In this document: one piece after another, positions 24,269 through 37,672 of the stretch
How positions within the stretch are numbered: the first letter of the stretch is position 1
Layout: every line of letters begins with the position of its first letter
NCBI GenBank assembly: GCA_034509735.1
Contig: JACGWO010000005.1
Location: 33,324,479 to 33,388,478, forward strand
DNA from: Sesamum alatum
Lineage: Eukaryota; Streptophyta; Magnoliopsida; Lamiales; Pedaliaceae
Direction of reading: 5' to 3'
Length of the DNA: 64,000 nucleotides
Position numbers and translations under genes: made by a program
The notes under the pieces: model-generated
Told to the model about the DNA's origin: nothing
Database searches by the model: none
The model's input: the letters and a program-made list of their open reading frames with translations, nothing else

Positions 24269-24938
24269 TTATTTTTATAATAATATTTTGAAAATATTCA
24301 GAATTTTTACTTCTTCAACTCTCATGAACACAATAAAGATGTCGTATTTTGTTTTCTAAACTGTTAAACGACGATTCAATCTAAAAATTTAAGCTCTAGG
24401 AAGGAGAATAATGTAATATTAACATCTTAACACGCCCTATTCACGTGTAAATTTTTTTTTCTTTTATAAATGGGTAGCAATAAGATTAGAACCTAGGATT
24501 TCTAATTTGGTCCGACTCTAATACCATATTAAACGATCACATCATTTAAAAGTTTTAAATTATTAGAAATATTAATATCTTAATACGAAAAAAATTTAAG
24601 TGAAGGACCAATGAAAACCATACATTATTATGTTTGTATGTCTTTGTGGCATTATTATAAGAAAGAATTTGTGCAAACATGCTTGAACTTTAAAGGCCAT
24701 GACAAAAGAATCTTTACAAGGTCGTTGGTCTGATTTTGATATATTTTAATCTTTTTCTCTCTTTAATTCTCTTGTGAAAAATATTTATTAATTTTATTCT
24801 TTTTGTTATTATTAATTTCTCTATTTCCATCATTTGCCCTTGTATTGTTCTTCTCTTGGCAAGCCCTTAGTAAGAGACAAATTAACAAAACTCTTATCAT
24901 AATCAATTTTGAGTTCAATTTTATAATTTAAACTAGGA
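24269..24938. other. gene-free AT-rich stretch
   Basis: Holds a dispersed repeat around 24455-24560 (TTTATAAATGGGTAGCAATA ... AATACCATATTAAACGATCA) related to 21085-21185. No gene. Confidence 0.4.
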
Positions 24939-26142
24939 TAAATGCTATATTTGGTCCCTTAAATTTTCATTTACAATCATTTTAGTCCTTGAAGTTCATA
25001 TTTTGACTTTAGCATCCTTAAATATTAATTGCTATCTCAGTTTGGTCCCTCCGATTATTTTCCGGTGAAAATGTGGACAGATTTTGACTTTTAAAGGGTA
25101 AAATGGTCAATTTAAGTTTGACTTTCTCACTTTAGTCCCTTAATAGTTTGTAAAATTGACATATTAGTCCTATTTTTAAGGCAAGAAACCAATTTTTTTA
25201 TATTTTTGTATGTTACATATGATTTAATTATATTGTGTGAATAATGAACACTTTGAACTCTTATAATGATAATAATAATAAATTGCTTAACTTATCTTAT
25301 CTGAAAATATAATAAAAAAAATCTAAGTTAGTAATTTTTAGTTTTATGAGTTAAAGATAATTAAGTCGAAAAAACTTAAATTTTAACAATGTTTATTAAA
25401 TATTAACAACAAGATTTGAATATAAAGTTGGTGGAATCTATTTTTTAACTAGATTATTTGGTGAATTTCATATATATACATATATATATATATATAATTC
25501 ATTATAAGAGATTTTTATAGAACCTTTTCTATAAAATGGAGCTATATATATATTTAAAAAATTCTCTTAAAATAAATTATATATCTATACAAAATCCACC
25601 AAAGTCTAGTTCAAAAGTATATTCCACCAACTTTCTATTAGAAACTCCAAATTTTAATAAAATTTTTAAAATTTAACTTTTCTAGAATTACCTCTAACAC
25701 TTGAAATTTAAAAAAAAAATCATTGACTTAGATTTTTTTTGTTATATTTTCAGATTAGATAAGATTTCTAAAAATCATTCATAATTTTGATTTTTTTAAA
25801 TACTCAAAATGGAGGGGTAAAAAAGAGAGACCGCTTGTTTAAGCCAAGTAATAGAGTTCAAACTTTCCATTTTTCCCATAAGATAAATACTTTATTTAGC
25901 ACATAAAAATATAAAAGAGTTGGTTTTTTGGAAAGGAGTAATTTAATAATTTTATAAATTTAAGGGACTAAAGTGAAATCAAACTTAAATTGATTATTCT
26001 ACCCTAGAAAGATCAAAATCCAATCACATTTCCACTGAAAAATGGTTAGAAGGACTAAATTGAGACAAAAATTAAAGTTAAAAATGTTAAAGTCAAGAAA
26101 TAAACTTAAAGACGAAAACAAAGACAAATGTTTTTATCATCC
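24939..26142. repeat. large fold-back repeat, family B
   Basis: About 1.2 kb, roughly palindromic. GGATAAATGCTATATTTGGT ... TTAGTCCTTGAAGTTCATA on the left is mirrored by AATGTTTTTATCATCC and AAATAAACTTAAAGACGAAA on the right, with an AT-rich centre near 25470-25560. No target duplication and no protein frame. Confidence 0.5.
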
Positions 26143-27548
26143 TTTGTCATAATAAGAGACGACAATTTTTTCCATCTTTGATATCCTTCTTTTTTTTAGG
26201 TCCTGTTTATTTTGAAAACGGTATTAAATGAGTGGTAGAATTATGTTGAATTAAATACTGAAAAAACATTCTCAATAATTTTCACCTACAGTCAATCCAC
26301 ACTACTTTTTTTTAAAACAGTAATTAATTTATTTTAATATGTAGATAATGAGTCCACAAATTCCCAACTTTTCCTTGTACGTTTTAACCTATAGATAGGA
26401 GTAGGGCTACCTTTTTATGTTGCAGATGTGACCATTTGGCCACTTAGAGAGAGTGACAATCTCGGATTCATCGACCATACATACATAATCCTCAATCCTT
26501 AATTATATGTACTGTACTAGATTTATGGAGTCAGTTCCCTCCAAATGAGGTTGTAAGAGGGTAAAGCCAGATTGAACATTTTAATACGTGGGAAATTTTA
26601 ACTCAGATCGTGTTTGATAAGATCGAATTAATTATGTGACAAGTGTAATTCATTCATTATATTATTGGTGTATCACACTTGTTCTGTAATTGAGTTGGTA
26701 CAATCAAACTTGATTTAAGTAAGAATTCTCCTTTGAGATATTTAGATTCGAGTTTGGGCTCCCACTTTGATGTTACATAATTGTATCGTACCAATGCCCG
26801 TATGGTACACATGCAGTACTTTTAAATATCATAATTGAATTTCATTATATATATCTTGATTTTCAAAACAGACTCGTGTTCGTTACACATTATTGACATC
26901 GAAATATGATAGAAGATCTTCATTGATTTTTCAGCTTAAGCTTGACTCATTAAAGTATAAATAGCTAGTGAATAATAAACCCACAATTTTATTTCTCCTA
27001 GAGGGACATGACAATTTTACAAAACAAATACATTTATCATCACTATTTAATATTTAATTACAATAGTAATAATAATAATAATAATGCATATATATATATA
27101 TATATATTGGGTTGGGATTGTCCTCTTGTTGTGACAAAACGAAGTTTCCTTGACCTTAGCAATGTCCTAATTTGCAAATTAGGCCCCATTTCAAGATACA
27201 TATAATCTCCACCATGCCCCAATCATCAACTCGTGACATTTATCTTAATTTCTTTATTACATTAGGGTGAGCTGTTCTCCCAAGTCAACCATAAATATAT
27301 ATTCCTTGTCTTTTTTTATTTTTTTTTAAATTAAATAATATCGATTGCTTCGTTGTAGTTCCCAATTTTATGTATTTTTGGGTTTAATTAATTCATGAAT
27401 ATGCCAACATTCCTATACCTCCGAATTTTATTCCATGCTTGGGATTGGGAAAAAGGAATCCACCGAATTAAAAATAATAATAATAATAATTAAAAGAGAG
27501 GAAGTAGATAGCTATAATATATATATATATTTTATAAAAACGATCAGT
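26143..27548. other. gene-free stretch
   Basis: Contains a family G fold-back copy at about 26580-26735 and an (AT)n tract near 27088-27108. No gene. Confidence 0.45.
26580..26735. repeat. fold-back repeat, family G, copy 2
   Basis: GGGAAATTTTAACTCAGATC and TTAATTATGTGACAAGTGTA on the left; ACAATCAAACTTGATTTAAG and TAAGAATTC on the right. Approximate limits. Confidence 0.45.
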
Positions 27549-27556
27549 TACATCAT

Positions 27557-27783
27557 ACTTTTTTTTTTGAATTGGAAGCGATGAATTTTATTAGTCGAAA
27601 GTAAAACGATTGCATTCAGTCCTGTCGGCTATCAATATCGAATAGAGATAATTACAAACAATCAAATCAATAATAAACTAACACCCAGCTATTATAGCAG
27701 CAAATCATATCTACTATACAATAGAAATAAATCAACACACACAGGGATTCGAACCCATAACCTCTAGGATCATGGGGCCTCAA
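27557..27783 (-). mobile_element. tRNA-derived SINE, family 1, 5'-truncated
   Basis: About 227 bp on the minus strand, closely similar to the SINE at 22200-22455. The B-box region (GGGTTCGAATCCC) is kept, but the A-box part of the head is missing. Poly(A) tail at 27559-27567 (T on plus strand). Target duplication TTACATCAT at 27548-27556 and 27784-27792. The 5' truncation suits incomplete target-primed reverse transcription. Confidence 0.82.
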
Positions 27784-27792
27784 TTACATCAT

Positions 27793-28892
27793 TTACTGCT
27801 TCAAAATATTTAGAATCATCATAATTGTAGTATATTATGTAATACTTGTAGGGGTCAAATGTTGTAAGATTCTTTGACTCTTGCTTACAATGGGGTTCAA
27901 GTTCAAGGTCCTCTAACTTCTGCATATTATGTTTTGATTTTCTTGGTGAGATTATTGCCCATGAACTTATTCACTACAAACAAAATATACCAATATTGTC
28001 TTTTTTCTTTTCTTTTTTTTAATAAACATCGCCTGCGCCTGAATTAGAGATTTTTGTATGTAATTATGTACTCATTTATTGATTCGAAAACATCAAAAAA
28101 AAGATTACGCTGTCTGATTCAGTCAAACTTAGTCCATAAATGAAAGAAATATCAACAAAACTGCAACTCAATTGTTTAAGATAAGGGGGAAAAAACATAG
28201 GAAAAAGTTAGAGGACTTGAATGATATAATTTAAAAGTTCAATGGCTTATGTGATGCAAGTATGCACTACTTGATCATATACAATACAACCAATCTATTT
28301 GTATACTAGTAATTAATATGCTCATGCACATGAATATTACTTATTGTGGCAAATATGAAAATGACTTCCAAAATTCTAGGTTGACTTTGTTTTAGGAAAA
28401 ATAAAATAAAATAAAATAAAATAAAGGTACAAAAGTGGAGGTTGTAGTTAATTTCTTTGCTAATTACTCCTTCCATTTGGTCATATTACATGTCCTAAGC
28501 CAAGAAAAGAAACTAAATTCCAGCTTTAAGACACTACAAATATTGCACCCCCCACCCCTTAATCTTTGGTATTATTGAATTTTACCACATAATTTCCTCC
28601 AAAAGTTCACTAAAAAAAAAAAATAGAAGATTAACAACAAAAACATCATGTGATAGTTTTAGTTTTGCCACTAATTATATACATGCAGTGAGAAAATCAT
28701 AATATATATTGTCACAATAAAATGTTATAATTTTAATAGTCATAATTATTGTGTGAACATTATCATTAGCAAGAATTAGTGCAAAAAAAATTATGTCTAA
28801 CATTCTCACTAAGAGCAATTAATAATACATGTATAATGATGACTCAGTGGCAAGAATTATATTTATTATCACTAGATATATATATATATATA
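27793..28892. other. gene-free AT-rich stretch
   Basis: Holds an (AAAAT)n tract at 28395-28425. Nothing else recognised. Confidence 0.45.
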
Positions 28893-29152
28893 GGGTAAAT
28901 TATATTGACACCCCCTGAGGTTAGGCCCAATTACACAAACACCCCATATTTTTTTGTGAAATTACAGCTACACCTCCTGATGGATGTTAGTGTAATGTTT
29001 TTCAGGGGGTATTAGTGTAAGTGTTGTCTTTGAATAGGGGGTATAATTGTAATACAATTACAACTTCAGGGGGTGCAGTTGTAATTTCGCAAAAGACGGG
29101 GGGTGTTTGTGTAATTGGGTCTAACCTCAAGGGGTGTCACTATAATCTACCC
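28893..29152. mobile_element. fold-back MITE, family D, copy 1
   Basis: 260 bp, ends GGGTAAATTATATTGACACC and GTGTCACTATAATCTACCC; inserted in an (AT)n tract, so the 9-mers on each side (ATATATATA, ATATATATT) are only weak evidence for duplication. Arms contain CCCCTGAGGTTAGGCCCAAT and its mirror. Confidence 0.7.
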
Positions 29153-29656
29153 ATATATATTGTCACTGTAGTGTGTTACTAATTATCTATAGTGACAATT
29201 TTATGCATAATTTTTATCATAATAACTAATAGCGGTTGAAACACACTTAATGGATGTGCATAATTTAAATTATTATTATTAAATTATATGAAGAACCAAA
29301 AAAAAAAAAACATAATTGATCGAACTGATATTTCTTAAATAAAATTTCTTAATTTTAAATGTACATAATAGCATATTATTTCGATAAAAATTTAAAAAAC
29401 ACAATAATTTTGTTTAAAAAAAGATATACTTGAGAATATTTCAATAAATGTCTATTTAGCAACCAAAAGGTAGATTACTTTGACCCCTCGTACCTAATAA
29501 ATAGTATAGATATCGTAATAAGATAAAAAATTGTTGCCACTTAATATATGTTTTTTGTACAACTTTAAAATTATCATTTGATATTCCGTTATCAATATTA
29601 TAATTTGTTGTAATGGTGGTTTCTAACCTTGTATATATGTGGTAACTAATAAGTAT

Positions 29657-30165
29657 AGATAATTACACTTCCTTTCCTTGAAGTTCGGTGTAATTACACA
29701 TAGACTTCTTGTTATTTAAAAAATTACATTTAGTATCCTCTAAGTTTGTTTCTGTCTAACAAATAGGTCCCTTCGTTAGTCGAAATTCACCGAATTTATT
29801 AATATTAACAAAAAAAATGAACGAAAACTGATATTTACCTTCGATTGACTTATTATTGATTTATTACAGGTCAAACAAATCTTTTCTAACTAAATTACCC
29901 TTATAACAGTGAAGATATACCCCTCCCCCCACCCACATGTATTAACGTGCGAAAATGTATAAGGATAGTTTGACTTAAAAAGATTTGTTTGACCTATTAT
30001 AATTCAGTAATAAGTGAATCGATGGTAAATACCGATTTTCATTAATATCAACAAATTCGATGAATTTTAACTATAGGATGAACCTATTTATTATATAGAA
30101 GCAAACATTAAAAATACTATATGTAATTTTTCAAATTACAGAGAGTTTACGTGTGTAATTATCCC
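29657..30165. mobile_element. fold-back MITE, family F, copy 2
   Basis: 509 bp, ends AGATAATTACACTTCC and GTGTGTAATTATCCC, with a perfect 10-bp duplication TAATAAGTAT (29647-29656, 30166-30175). This copy defines the family F boundaries best. Confidence 0.8.
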
Positions 30166-30175
30166 TAATAAGTAT

Positions 30176-31140
30176 GTGGAGTTGTAAGAGAATTGTGTGA
30201 ATATGATAGAGGTGGAGTGATTAATTAGGGAGAATGAATAATTGTAATAATAATAGATGAAGTTAATGATATTGGGAGGAATGGGCCCTCATTTTAGAGA
30301 ACAGAATCACAAAAACTTATACGCACAATAAATACAGATTACATAAAGAAAAGGTGTGTGGGACTGATGGAAGAAACAACTAATTCATATCACTGTGTGT
30401 CGGTCCACTTTCTCATTAACTTATAAGTTTGCTACTACAATTAATACACCCTCCAAACAGGCCCCAACCTTTATTTTTCTTTAAAAAAAAATTGAATTGC
30501 TGTCTTGATAAGCCATATCTTCATTTTTCTTTAAATTTTTTATATTAGTTTTGTGAAAATAATAATAATAATTAATTGATTAATCATGCATTTGATTCAT
30601 ATCATTGTAATTTTTCAGAATTGTAAAATGGTCATTCATCTTTTTTAGTTTCACAATTTTTGGACGAAAATGTGAAGAATTATTTTACAACCCTATAAAG
30701 ATTAATATATGATTGTTATAGTTTTCGTTGTCAGATATAGAGATTCGATAAACATTATTCATCTCCTAATTTACTTAAATTAAAGACTAAAATGCTAAAA
30801 TGATATAATTATAGGACTAAAAATACTATTAATTTTACGATGTCTCTTGTAATGCAAATGAACATACATCATGAAATATAAATAAATATTTCCATTTTCT
30901 TTGGCTGTAATTTCTTTTAATTAAAACCAAACGAAGACGAATATATGTTTATCTTTTTTTCTCCCGACAATCCCCAAGATCAAATAATACATAGCCTTAA
31001 ATGGGCAATAAATTCATATAATTTTGGGGTTGGCTGCTGGAAACCTCGATTGCTCGTGTGAGAGGGCCATAAGTTTTCGCGTTCCACAAATGCTGTCCCC
31101 GTACGAGGGCGGATCTGTGTCTACGACTACATATGTATGA
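30176..31140. other. gene-free stretch
   Basis: AT-rich except for a patch of normal GC content at about 31030-31130 (TGCTGTCCCCGTACGAGGGC), which has no frame I could identify. Confidence 0.4.
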
Positions 31141-31833
31141 GGAAAATTCTAGCGTAGACCTGGTTCGGTTGAATCCGAACCAATTATATGATAAGTGTAA
31201 TACATTTATTGTGTGATTGATGGCTTAAATGTATTTTTTGTCCTATATTTTTTGCATTTTGTCATTTTAGTCCTTTATCTTTTTAGTTTAGCAAATAGGT
31301 CTTGAAACTTTTCAATTTTTCGTGATTTTGATCCTTTAATCACCGGAATTTGCAAATGTTATCGGATTTTTTTTTAAATTTTGAGTTTTTATTCCCATTG
31401 GTCAAATTACTGCCAACATGAAACCAAATTTTCGTCCTATATCTTTTATATTTTGGCGTTTTAGTCTTTTATTTCTAGTAATGCAAATTAATAGGTCCTG
31501 TTATAACTTATAATTTTTCGCGATTTTGGTTCATTAAATTGACCAATGGGAACAAAAGTCCCAAATTTTTTTTAAAAAAATCCGACAATATTTGCAAACT
31601 CCGACGACTGAAGGACCAAAATCACGAAAAATTAAAAAATTACAAAACCTATTTGCTATCCTAGAAAGATAAATGATTAAAATGACAAAATGCAAAAGAT
31701 ACAGGATGAAAATTTTATTTAATCCCGTGATTGGTGTACAGTACATGGAAAATGACCAATCACAAGTAAGTATATCCCATTTATTCTATGATTGGTTTGG
31801 TTCGACCAAATCTGATCTGAACAAAAATATTCC
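31141..31833. repeat. fold-back repeat, family G, copy 3, split by a family C MITE
   Basis: Left half 31141-31221 (TTCGGTTGAATCCGAACCAA, TGATAAGTGTAATACATTTA) and right half 31727-31833 (GTGACCAATCACAAG-like, GGTTCGACCAAATCTGATCT) form one palindrome once the insertion 31222-31726 is removed. Confidence 0.65.
31222..31726. mobile_element. fold-back MITE, family C, copy 3
   Basis: 505 bp, ends GGCTTAAATGTATTTTTTG and TTTTATTTAATCCC. Flanking 9-mers GTGATTGAT (31213-31221) and GTGATTGGT (31727-31735) differ at one base. Longer than the other family C copies; an extra segment near 31385-31480 repeats the TTTTCGTCCTATATC start motif. Confidence 0.72.
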
Positions 31834-33735
31834 TCCATATGATTACGAGATAAAGATGTATAAAAAAACACACACACACATTGAATTGATGATGCAAAAT
31901 AATTATTGCAATAAATGTGAATATATATATATATATATATATGTCTTTATCAAGATGTGGCTATGAATTTGTGAGTGGACTGAAGATGTAGCTGGCGATT
32001 GTAAGGCCAATTATTCCAATCATCAGGTCAATTTTTCGCTGCACCGACTCCCAGTACAGATATGATATCCGTACGAAATTTGGAAAGCAGAAGAAGGAAA
32101 ATTAAAGGGAAGCTGCATCTTTATCCACACAAAAATATTCAACATATGTACTGGTCTTGTCTAGCTATGCCCAATGCATGAATTAGGACATGGTTGTAGG
32201 GCTTAGGACCGCATCTCATTCGAGTCGAGTCGAATACTTTATTGTCCAGATTTGAATGAATTTATATCGAGTTTGAAGAATTGTGTTTGGATTTGGTTTG
32301 GTTGTTGTTCTAATCGGGCTCAAATGAGCTTTATGTGGATTAAATATGAATCGAGTTCGAGCGTATTTTGTTATTTTTACACTAATTGAGTCGATTTTGA
32401 AAGCTTATCGAATAATTTTTTTTTTCAAGTTTGATTCGTTAAGTTTATAAGTTGCTCAGCAGTATTGGTCTTTGTCTAGCTCAATGCATGAATTCGGACA
32501 TGGTTGCAGGGCTTAGGATATGTTTGTTTGGTGGAGATCGATTTTGGTTTCAGCATTTAGGGTTGTGTTTTGTGGTAGGGTTTCTTATAGATTGGTACTG
32601 ATCGTTTGATGTTGAGGTAATATATATATATATATATATATATGAATTTGATGGATTGAATTTTTTATTGCAATTTATGTTGTACGTTTGATTTCATTTT
32701 CACATATTATGTACGTATAAAGATTATGTCATTAATTTTATTTAAAAAAAAATTATATGCATGATGTGTATACAGAAAATGAAATAGAATATACAACATA
32801 AATTGCAATAGAAAATTCAATTTGCGAATCTAAAGTATTTATGTTTACGCATTCATGTTTGTTTGCACAAGAAGAGAAGGAAGTTTGTGCTGAATTCTGA
32901 GGATGTTCGAATAAACTTATAAGTCCTTAAGACATGATCTTAAATATTTCAAAAAATTAAAATAAAAATGAGCTTGTAATATTTAAAAATAAGAGATTCG
33001 TGAGCTTTATTATAAGCCCTTTCAAGAAAAGTAAGAACATGCTTAATTTATATTTTGGTAAATCTTAATAAATTCCTTAAAAAATTTACTTATATTAATT
33101 ATAAAATTTCTATATATATATTATCACTTTATGATCTTATTTTATCTAAACACTTCAAGAATTTATAATTAATATACATAAAACTTATAATTGTTTTTAA
33201 ATATATTTAATTAGCCAAACACCGTGTGACACGTTTTTATTTATGCACGTTGAAGATTTATAGTCCATACGTAATTAAAGTAAGTCGTTGGTCTAAATTA
33301 TGCCACGGCTCAAAAGGAGTTGCATGATAAAAGTTGAAAGAATATGCTTCTTACAGATGAATTATATGGTTCTATTACACAACATTGATTTTCCATTCAA
33401 TCTTCTGTCGGCTTTCACATCATCCGCCTTTCACTCTCATGATGTAGGAATTTAACCAAATGATCAAAATGTAATTTTTTAGAGAAGTATTATAAAATTA
33501 TCGAATTACGCATGGCAGTTGGTGATTACACTCACTGAGTTAGTGGAGTTAGTGGGCGGTTGGGGGGCAATATTATCTTTTCTTCCCCCACTTTATAGTG
33601 TAAAGGGGGAGGTTATTTTTTTTTTGGAAAATAGATTACATACGTGAGATTCCAGAGGATGATGAATTGAGATGAGAATTTGATAGAATTCTATTTTTGT
33701 ACGATCACATTCCTTTCTGTACAATATTTTTAATT
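31834..33735. other. gene-free stretch with microsatellites and a direct repeat
   Basis: (AT)n at 31921-31943 and 32623-32643. A direct repeat of about 50 bp occurs at 32157-32208 and 32468-32519 (AATGCATGAATTNGGACATG, GGGCTTAGGA). The part near 32925-33230 resembles fold-back family E. No gene. Confidence 0.45.
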
Positions 33736-34611
33736 GGGATAAGTACTTATTTCTCGTGTGATTTGGTATAATTATATAGAGATTTCTTATAGTTTAAGAA
33801 ATTATATTTTGTATCCTTGTGTTATTTTATATTTAATAAATAGATCCATCACTGCAAAAAAAAAAAAGTTAATTTTTTTCTACACTATAATGACCACAGG
33901 TAAAAAATCATGGTAAATCAACACTATTAACTACAACTAAACAAAATCACTGCAAAAATTCAAATTTTTTTGCCACGGTAAATCAATATTTGCTATGGTT
34001 TTTAGCCATGGCGAAACCGTTTGTCATGATTTGCCAATGGCTAATGTATTGGTCACACTTGTAGAAACAATGGCTAATGGCCGTTGCAAAGCTGTGGTTA
34101 ATTTGTACTCGCCACGTTTTTTTTCTTTTGACCTTAGTAATTACTGTAGCGAGAATTATATTCTTTCTAGGGCATCTATTAGTCGAAATTCACAGAATTT
34201 GTTGATATTAGTAAAAGAAAAAAAGAATGAAAATCTATATTTATTCTCGATTGACTTATTAACGACTTATTGTTGATCAAATAAATATTTTCCTGATCAA
34301 ACTACCCTTATACATCTTCATACACTATATTAATGCATGTGACGGGGTATATCTTCACCTTTATAAGGTAGTTTGATAAAAAAAAAAAATATTGGTTTGT
34401 GCTGCAATAAATCAGTAATAAGCTAACGGGGGTAAATATGAATATTCATTCAATATTTTTTTTGCTAATATCGATAAATCCAGCTAATTATCTAACAAGA
34501 GATCTATTTGTTAAACATAAACAAACTCAATGGTTAGATGTAATTTCTCAAATTATGGAGGATCTACGTTTAATTGCACCATCCCCTTGGAAAAGGACTG
34601 TGTAATTATCT
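33736..34611. repeat. fold-back repeat, family F, copy 3, split by a CACTA-like MITE
   Basis: Starts GGGATAAGTACTTATTTCTC and ends GTGTAATTATCT. The two halves match the arms of the intact copy at 29657-30165 when 33850-34172 is removed. Confidence 0.6.
33850..34172. mobile_element. CACTA-like MITE nested in family F
   Basis: 323 bp, starts CACTGCAAAAA and ends ATATTCTTTCTAGGG, with 3-bp duplication CAT (33847-33849, 34173-34175). Interior has AGCCATGGCGAAACC-type motifs as in the 12451 element. Confidence 0.68.
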
Positions 34612-36936
34612 ATTTTCTCATAGACACTTATCAACAGGGCCGGTTCGACCCAAACCCAATCCGACATCATTAATAATCTCCATAACCTTATATTCATCGC
34701 TTGATTAATGGATTACATTAAATCGTACAGTTCCACCATTACTATAAATCGATAATATCTAATGTTTTTGTTACCGATCTCTTTGAACATAGACAAAAAA
34801 GAATTAATTACTTGACCTGAAACTAAAACCAAAGTCCTAAACATCAACCTCCTGTTTGTTTATATTTTCATATTTAGTTTTAATTTTTCAATAAAAAATA
34901 TATATTTTTAATTTTATCAAAGTTATTGTGTAAAAGTCAGAACATATTTAAATTAATTAATAAAATTTATATTAAATTATATTATCAAATCAATATATTT
35001 TCAATTTAAAATACATAAAACATAAACAAATGCAGCTTACTTACCCCAATTTCAAACTTCACATCAAGAGGTACATAGTAGTAGGAGTAGAGTGTGTGAA
35101 TGTGATGTTATATTTGATTAAAGGTTGTGGATTGACGTAATTACAACCTAGTACTTCTGTTTTGACTGTACTCATTTCTTCATTTCCTGTCTTTAAATTG
35201 GGTGTCATTAAATGTATGTGGTCAGTCAGCGTACCTCATTTATCAGGTTGGAGCAGCCTTTTTCCTGAAGTTAATACATATGCAGCCTACCGTGTAGATA
35301 AATTATTATTTTATATTTCATGAAAAATAATTTGTTCATTTACAATATTACATGAAGTTGCTTGTATTTTTTTCATTTGTGATTGGTTGTAATACAACTT
35401 TATACATAAGTTTCCTTTTTATCATTGGTTATTAGCGCTACCAACATAATTGAACTATCCTCTACATTGTAATGACCATGGTATAAAGTTATGGTAAAAT
35501 AATACTATTTACCACAGTCAACAAAATCACTACAAAAAATGAATAAGTTTATTAACCATGGCTACTGCTTTGGCCTCATTTGCCGAAGCAATGGGTAATA
35601 CCACACATTTTTACTTTTAATCATAGTAATTAGTTATTATTAAAAGTAATATTTCTTCTAGTGTAAGAGTGAAAAGTTTACACAATGTTTTTCTATGTTT
35701 AAATTATAAAAAATATTATTATAAATAAAAAAATTGTACACACTTAATTTATATAATTAGTGATAATATTAATATTATTGCTTAATTTTTTATTTTTTTT
35801 TTGTCAGTGGTTCTTATTTTCCTGGAACATTATCTTACCAGTCTGCTCGGCTATGGGCCTATGGCTTCTTAATTTCCTTACCAAGATTTTCTTGGGACAA
35901 CACGAATAATTTTGCCAAGAGAAATACACAACATCTCCCACGTTTAATGCCCAAAAAATAGGAAATATCATTGCCCTTTTCATTTTCAAATATATTTTCC
36001 AAAATTTATATATAGTTGAGGTGCTTGAAATTGTAAAAGTCACACATAATTAATTGTTTTTTGAATGATAGTAAAATGTCAATTTAACTAATTAATACTA
36101 CAAAAGACGAAACTCCATCTAAAGACGACATATCATTTACAGGATTATGAACTGATTTTTCACTAACGCAGTCCTCATATCGAAAGAGAGAGAGAGAGAT
36201 TCAAACACATAATCATCTAACAGAAAATGACGCGTTCTTACCAGCTGAATTAACGTGTGTTGGCTTCGGCTAATGAAACTTGATCACATGAAATTGTCCT
36301 TTAAAATTAAGAAATGGGGCCAGCAAACCCGGACATAATCCAGCATATTCTATCAATAATACTTAACAATAATCACGAATCGGACGGTTTAAAGTGAGCG
36401 GATGACGCGATAATTTAGGCGATTTAAGATAATTAATTAAAAATTAAAAGAAGATAACTATTATAATTATGATGGTGAAGATAATAATGCAGGATAGTCT
36501 GAATTGAAATTAAAGGGGACATAATCCATGTGTCTTTGAACATATCTCATTCTGATTATCACAAATTCAATTAATCTAAGCCCTAAGTTGGACAAGTAAT
36601 TGATAAGAAAGAGCAATAATGAAAGGGACTATGTTGTCTAAGTCCACTCCTTGTAGCAGAAGAGGTTGTATTAGAGAAGAATCTCAAGGCTTTTTGACAA
36701 AGGATTAGGACACAAAGTGTAAAGGTTTAAGGTTTAGCTTCTGTCCACACATTCATGCTTACTTCATAAGCCATATCAATAACATAAGAAATTAATTATT
36801 CTTTAGCAATATTTATCCCAAAAAAAAAAGGGATTAGAAGTTACTTTTGTGTTTTATAAGGGTTTACGTATTTAATTTTATCTAAAAATTCTATGTAAAT
36901 TATGCCGTTTTCGTTATGATTTACTATTCAAGTGTG
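34612..36936. other. gene-free stretch with a CACTA-like relic
   Basis: 35450-35658 resembles the CACTA-like MITEs (AATGACCATGG, ATCACTACAAAAAATGAATA, ending ATTTCTTCTAGTG) but lacks a clear left end. A short GA tract is at 36186-36201. No gene. Confidence 0.45.
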
Positions 36937-37275
36937 GTGTTTGGGTGAGCTTATAAACTTTTCAGAATATTTTTGAAGACGAGAGTTTATTATTTATAAG
37001 ATGAATTTTATCTAGTAATACTTTTAGAAAATGAATTTATTAGACCAAAAACATAAAATGTTATGAGTTTATAAGCTTTTTCAGTAAATAAATAAATAAG
37101 AAGCTTCCGACTTATTTTTAAACTTAATTATAACAAACTCCTTCAAAGATCATGTGAGTACTAATTAATATCTTATAAAGTTAATTATGATCTTATTTTA
37201 TTCAAACACTTTCAAAGTTAGACTCTAAAAACATATTATTAGATATATGAGCTTATTAGCTTACCAAACACCCTA
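36937..37275. repeat. fold-back repeat, family E, copy 1
   Basis: Starts GGTGTTTGGGTGAGCTTATA and ends AGCTTACCAAACACC. Same plan directly downstream at 37316 and again at 59850, 62334 and 62664. No exact target duplication. Confidence 0.55.
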
Positions 37276-37315
37276 TTAATGAAATATTCTGTTTTAACTT
37301 AGTATTGCAGTTAAG

Positions 37316-37672
37316 AGGGTGTTTGGCTAATCTTATTTAAAATCTTATAAGCTCGTACATTTCATATGATGTTTTTAATCTTATAAGATGTTAAATCTTT
37401 ATTTTAAAAATAAACTATTAAAGTATTTGAATGAAATAAAATTATGCAGCTTATAAGATGTTAATTTTAAATCAAGATCGAAGGATCTCGTGAAGATTTT
37501 TTCTCAGAAAAAATTTCCGAACTCCTTACTTTTTTCCAAAAGGGCTTACACAGTTTATTTTGAATTTTGTAAACTTTTTTTTCTCTGAAAAAATAACCTG
37601 ATACTTTTCAACATGTTACAAATTCCAAACCGTCTTATAAGATGTTTTTAAAAACTTGTAAGCTCACCCAAT
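37316..37672. repeat. fold-back repeat, family E, copy 2
   Basis: Starts AGGGTGTTTGGCTAATC and ends TTGTAAGCTCACCCAATCCC. Separated from copy 1 by about 40 bp. Confidence 0.5.
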
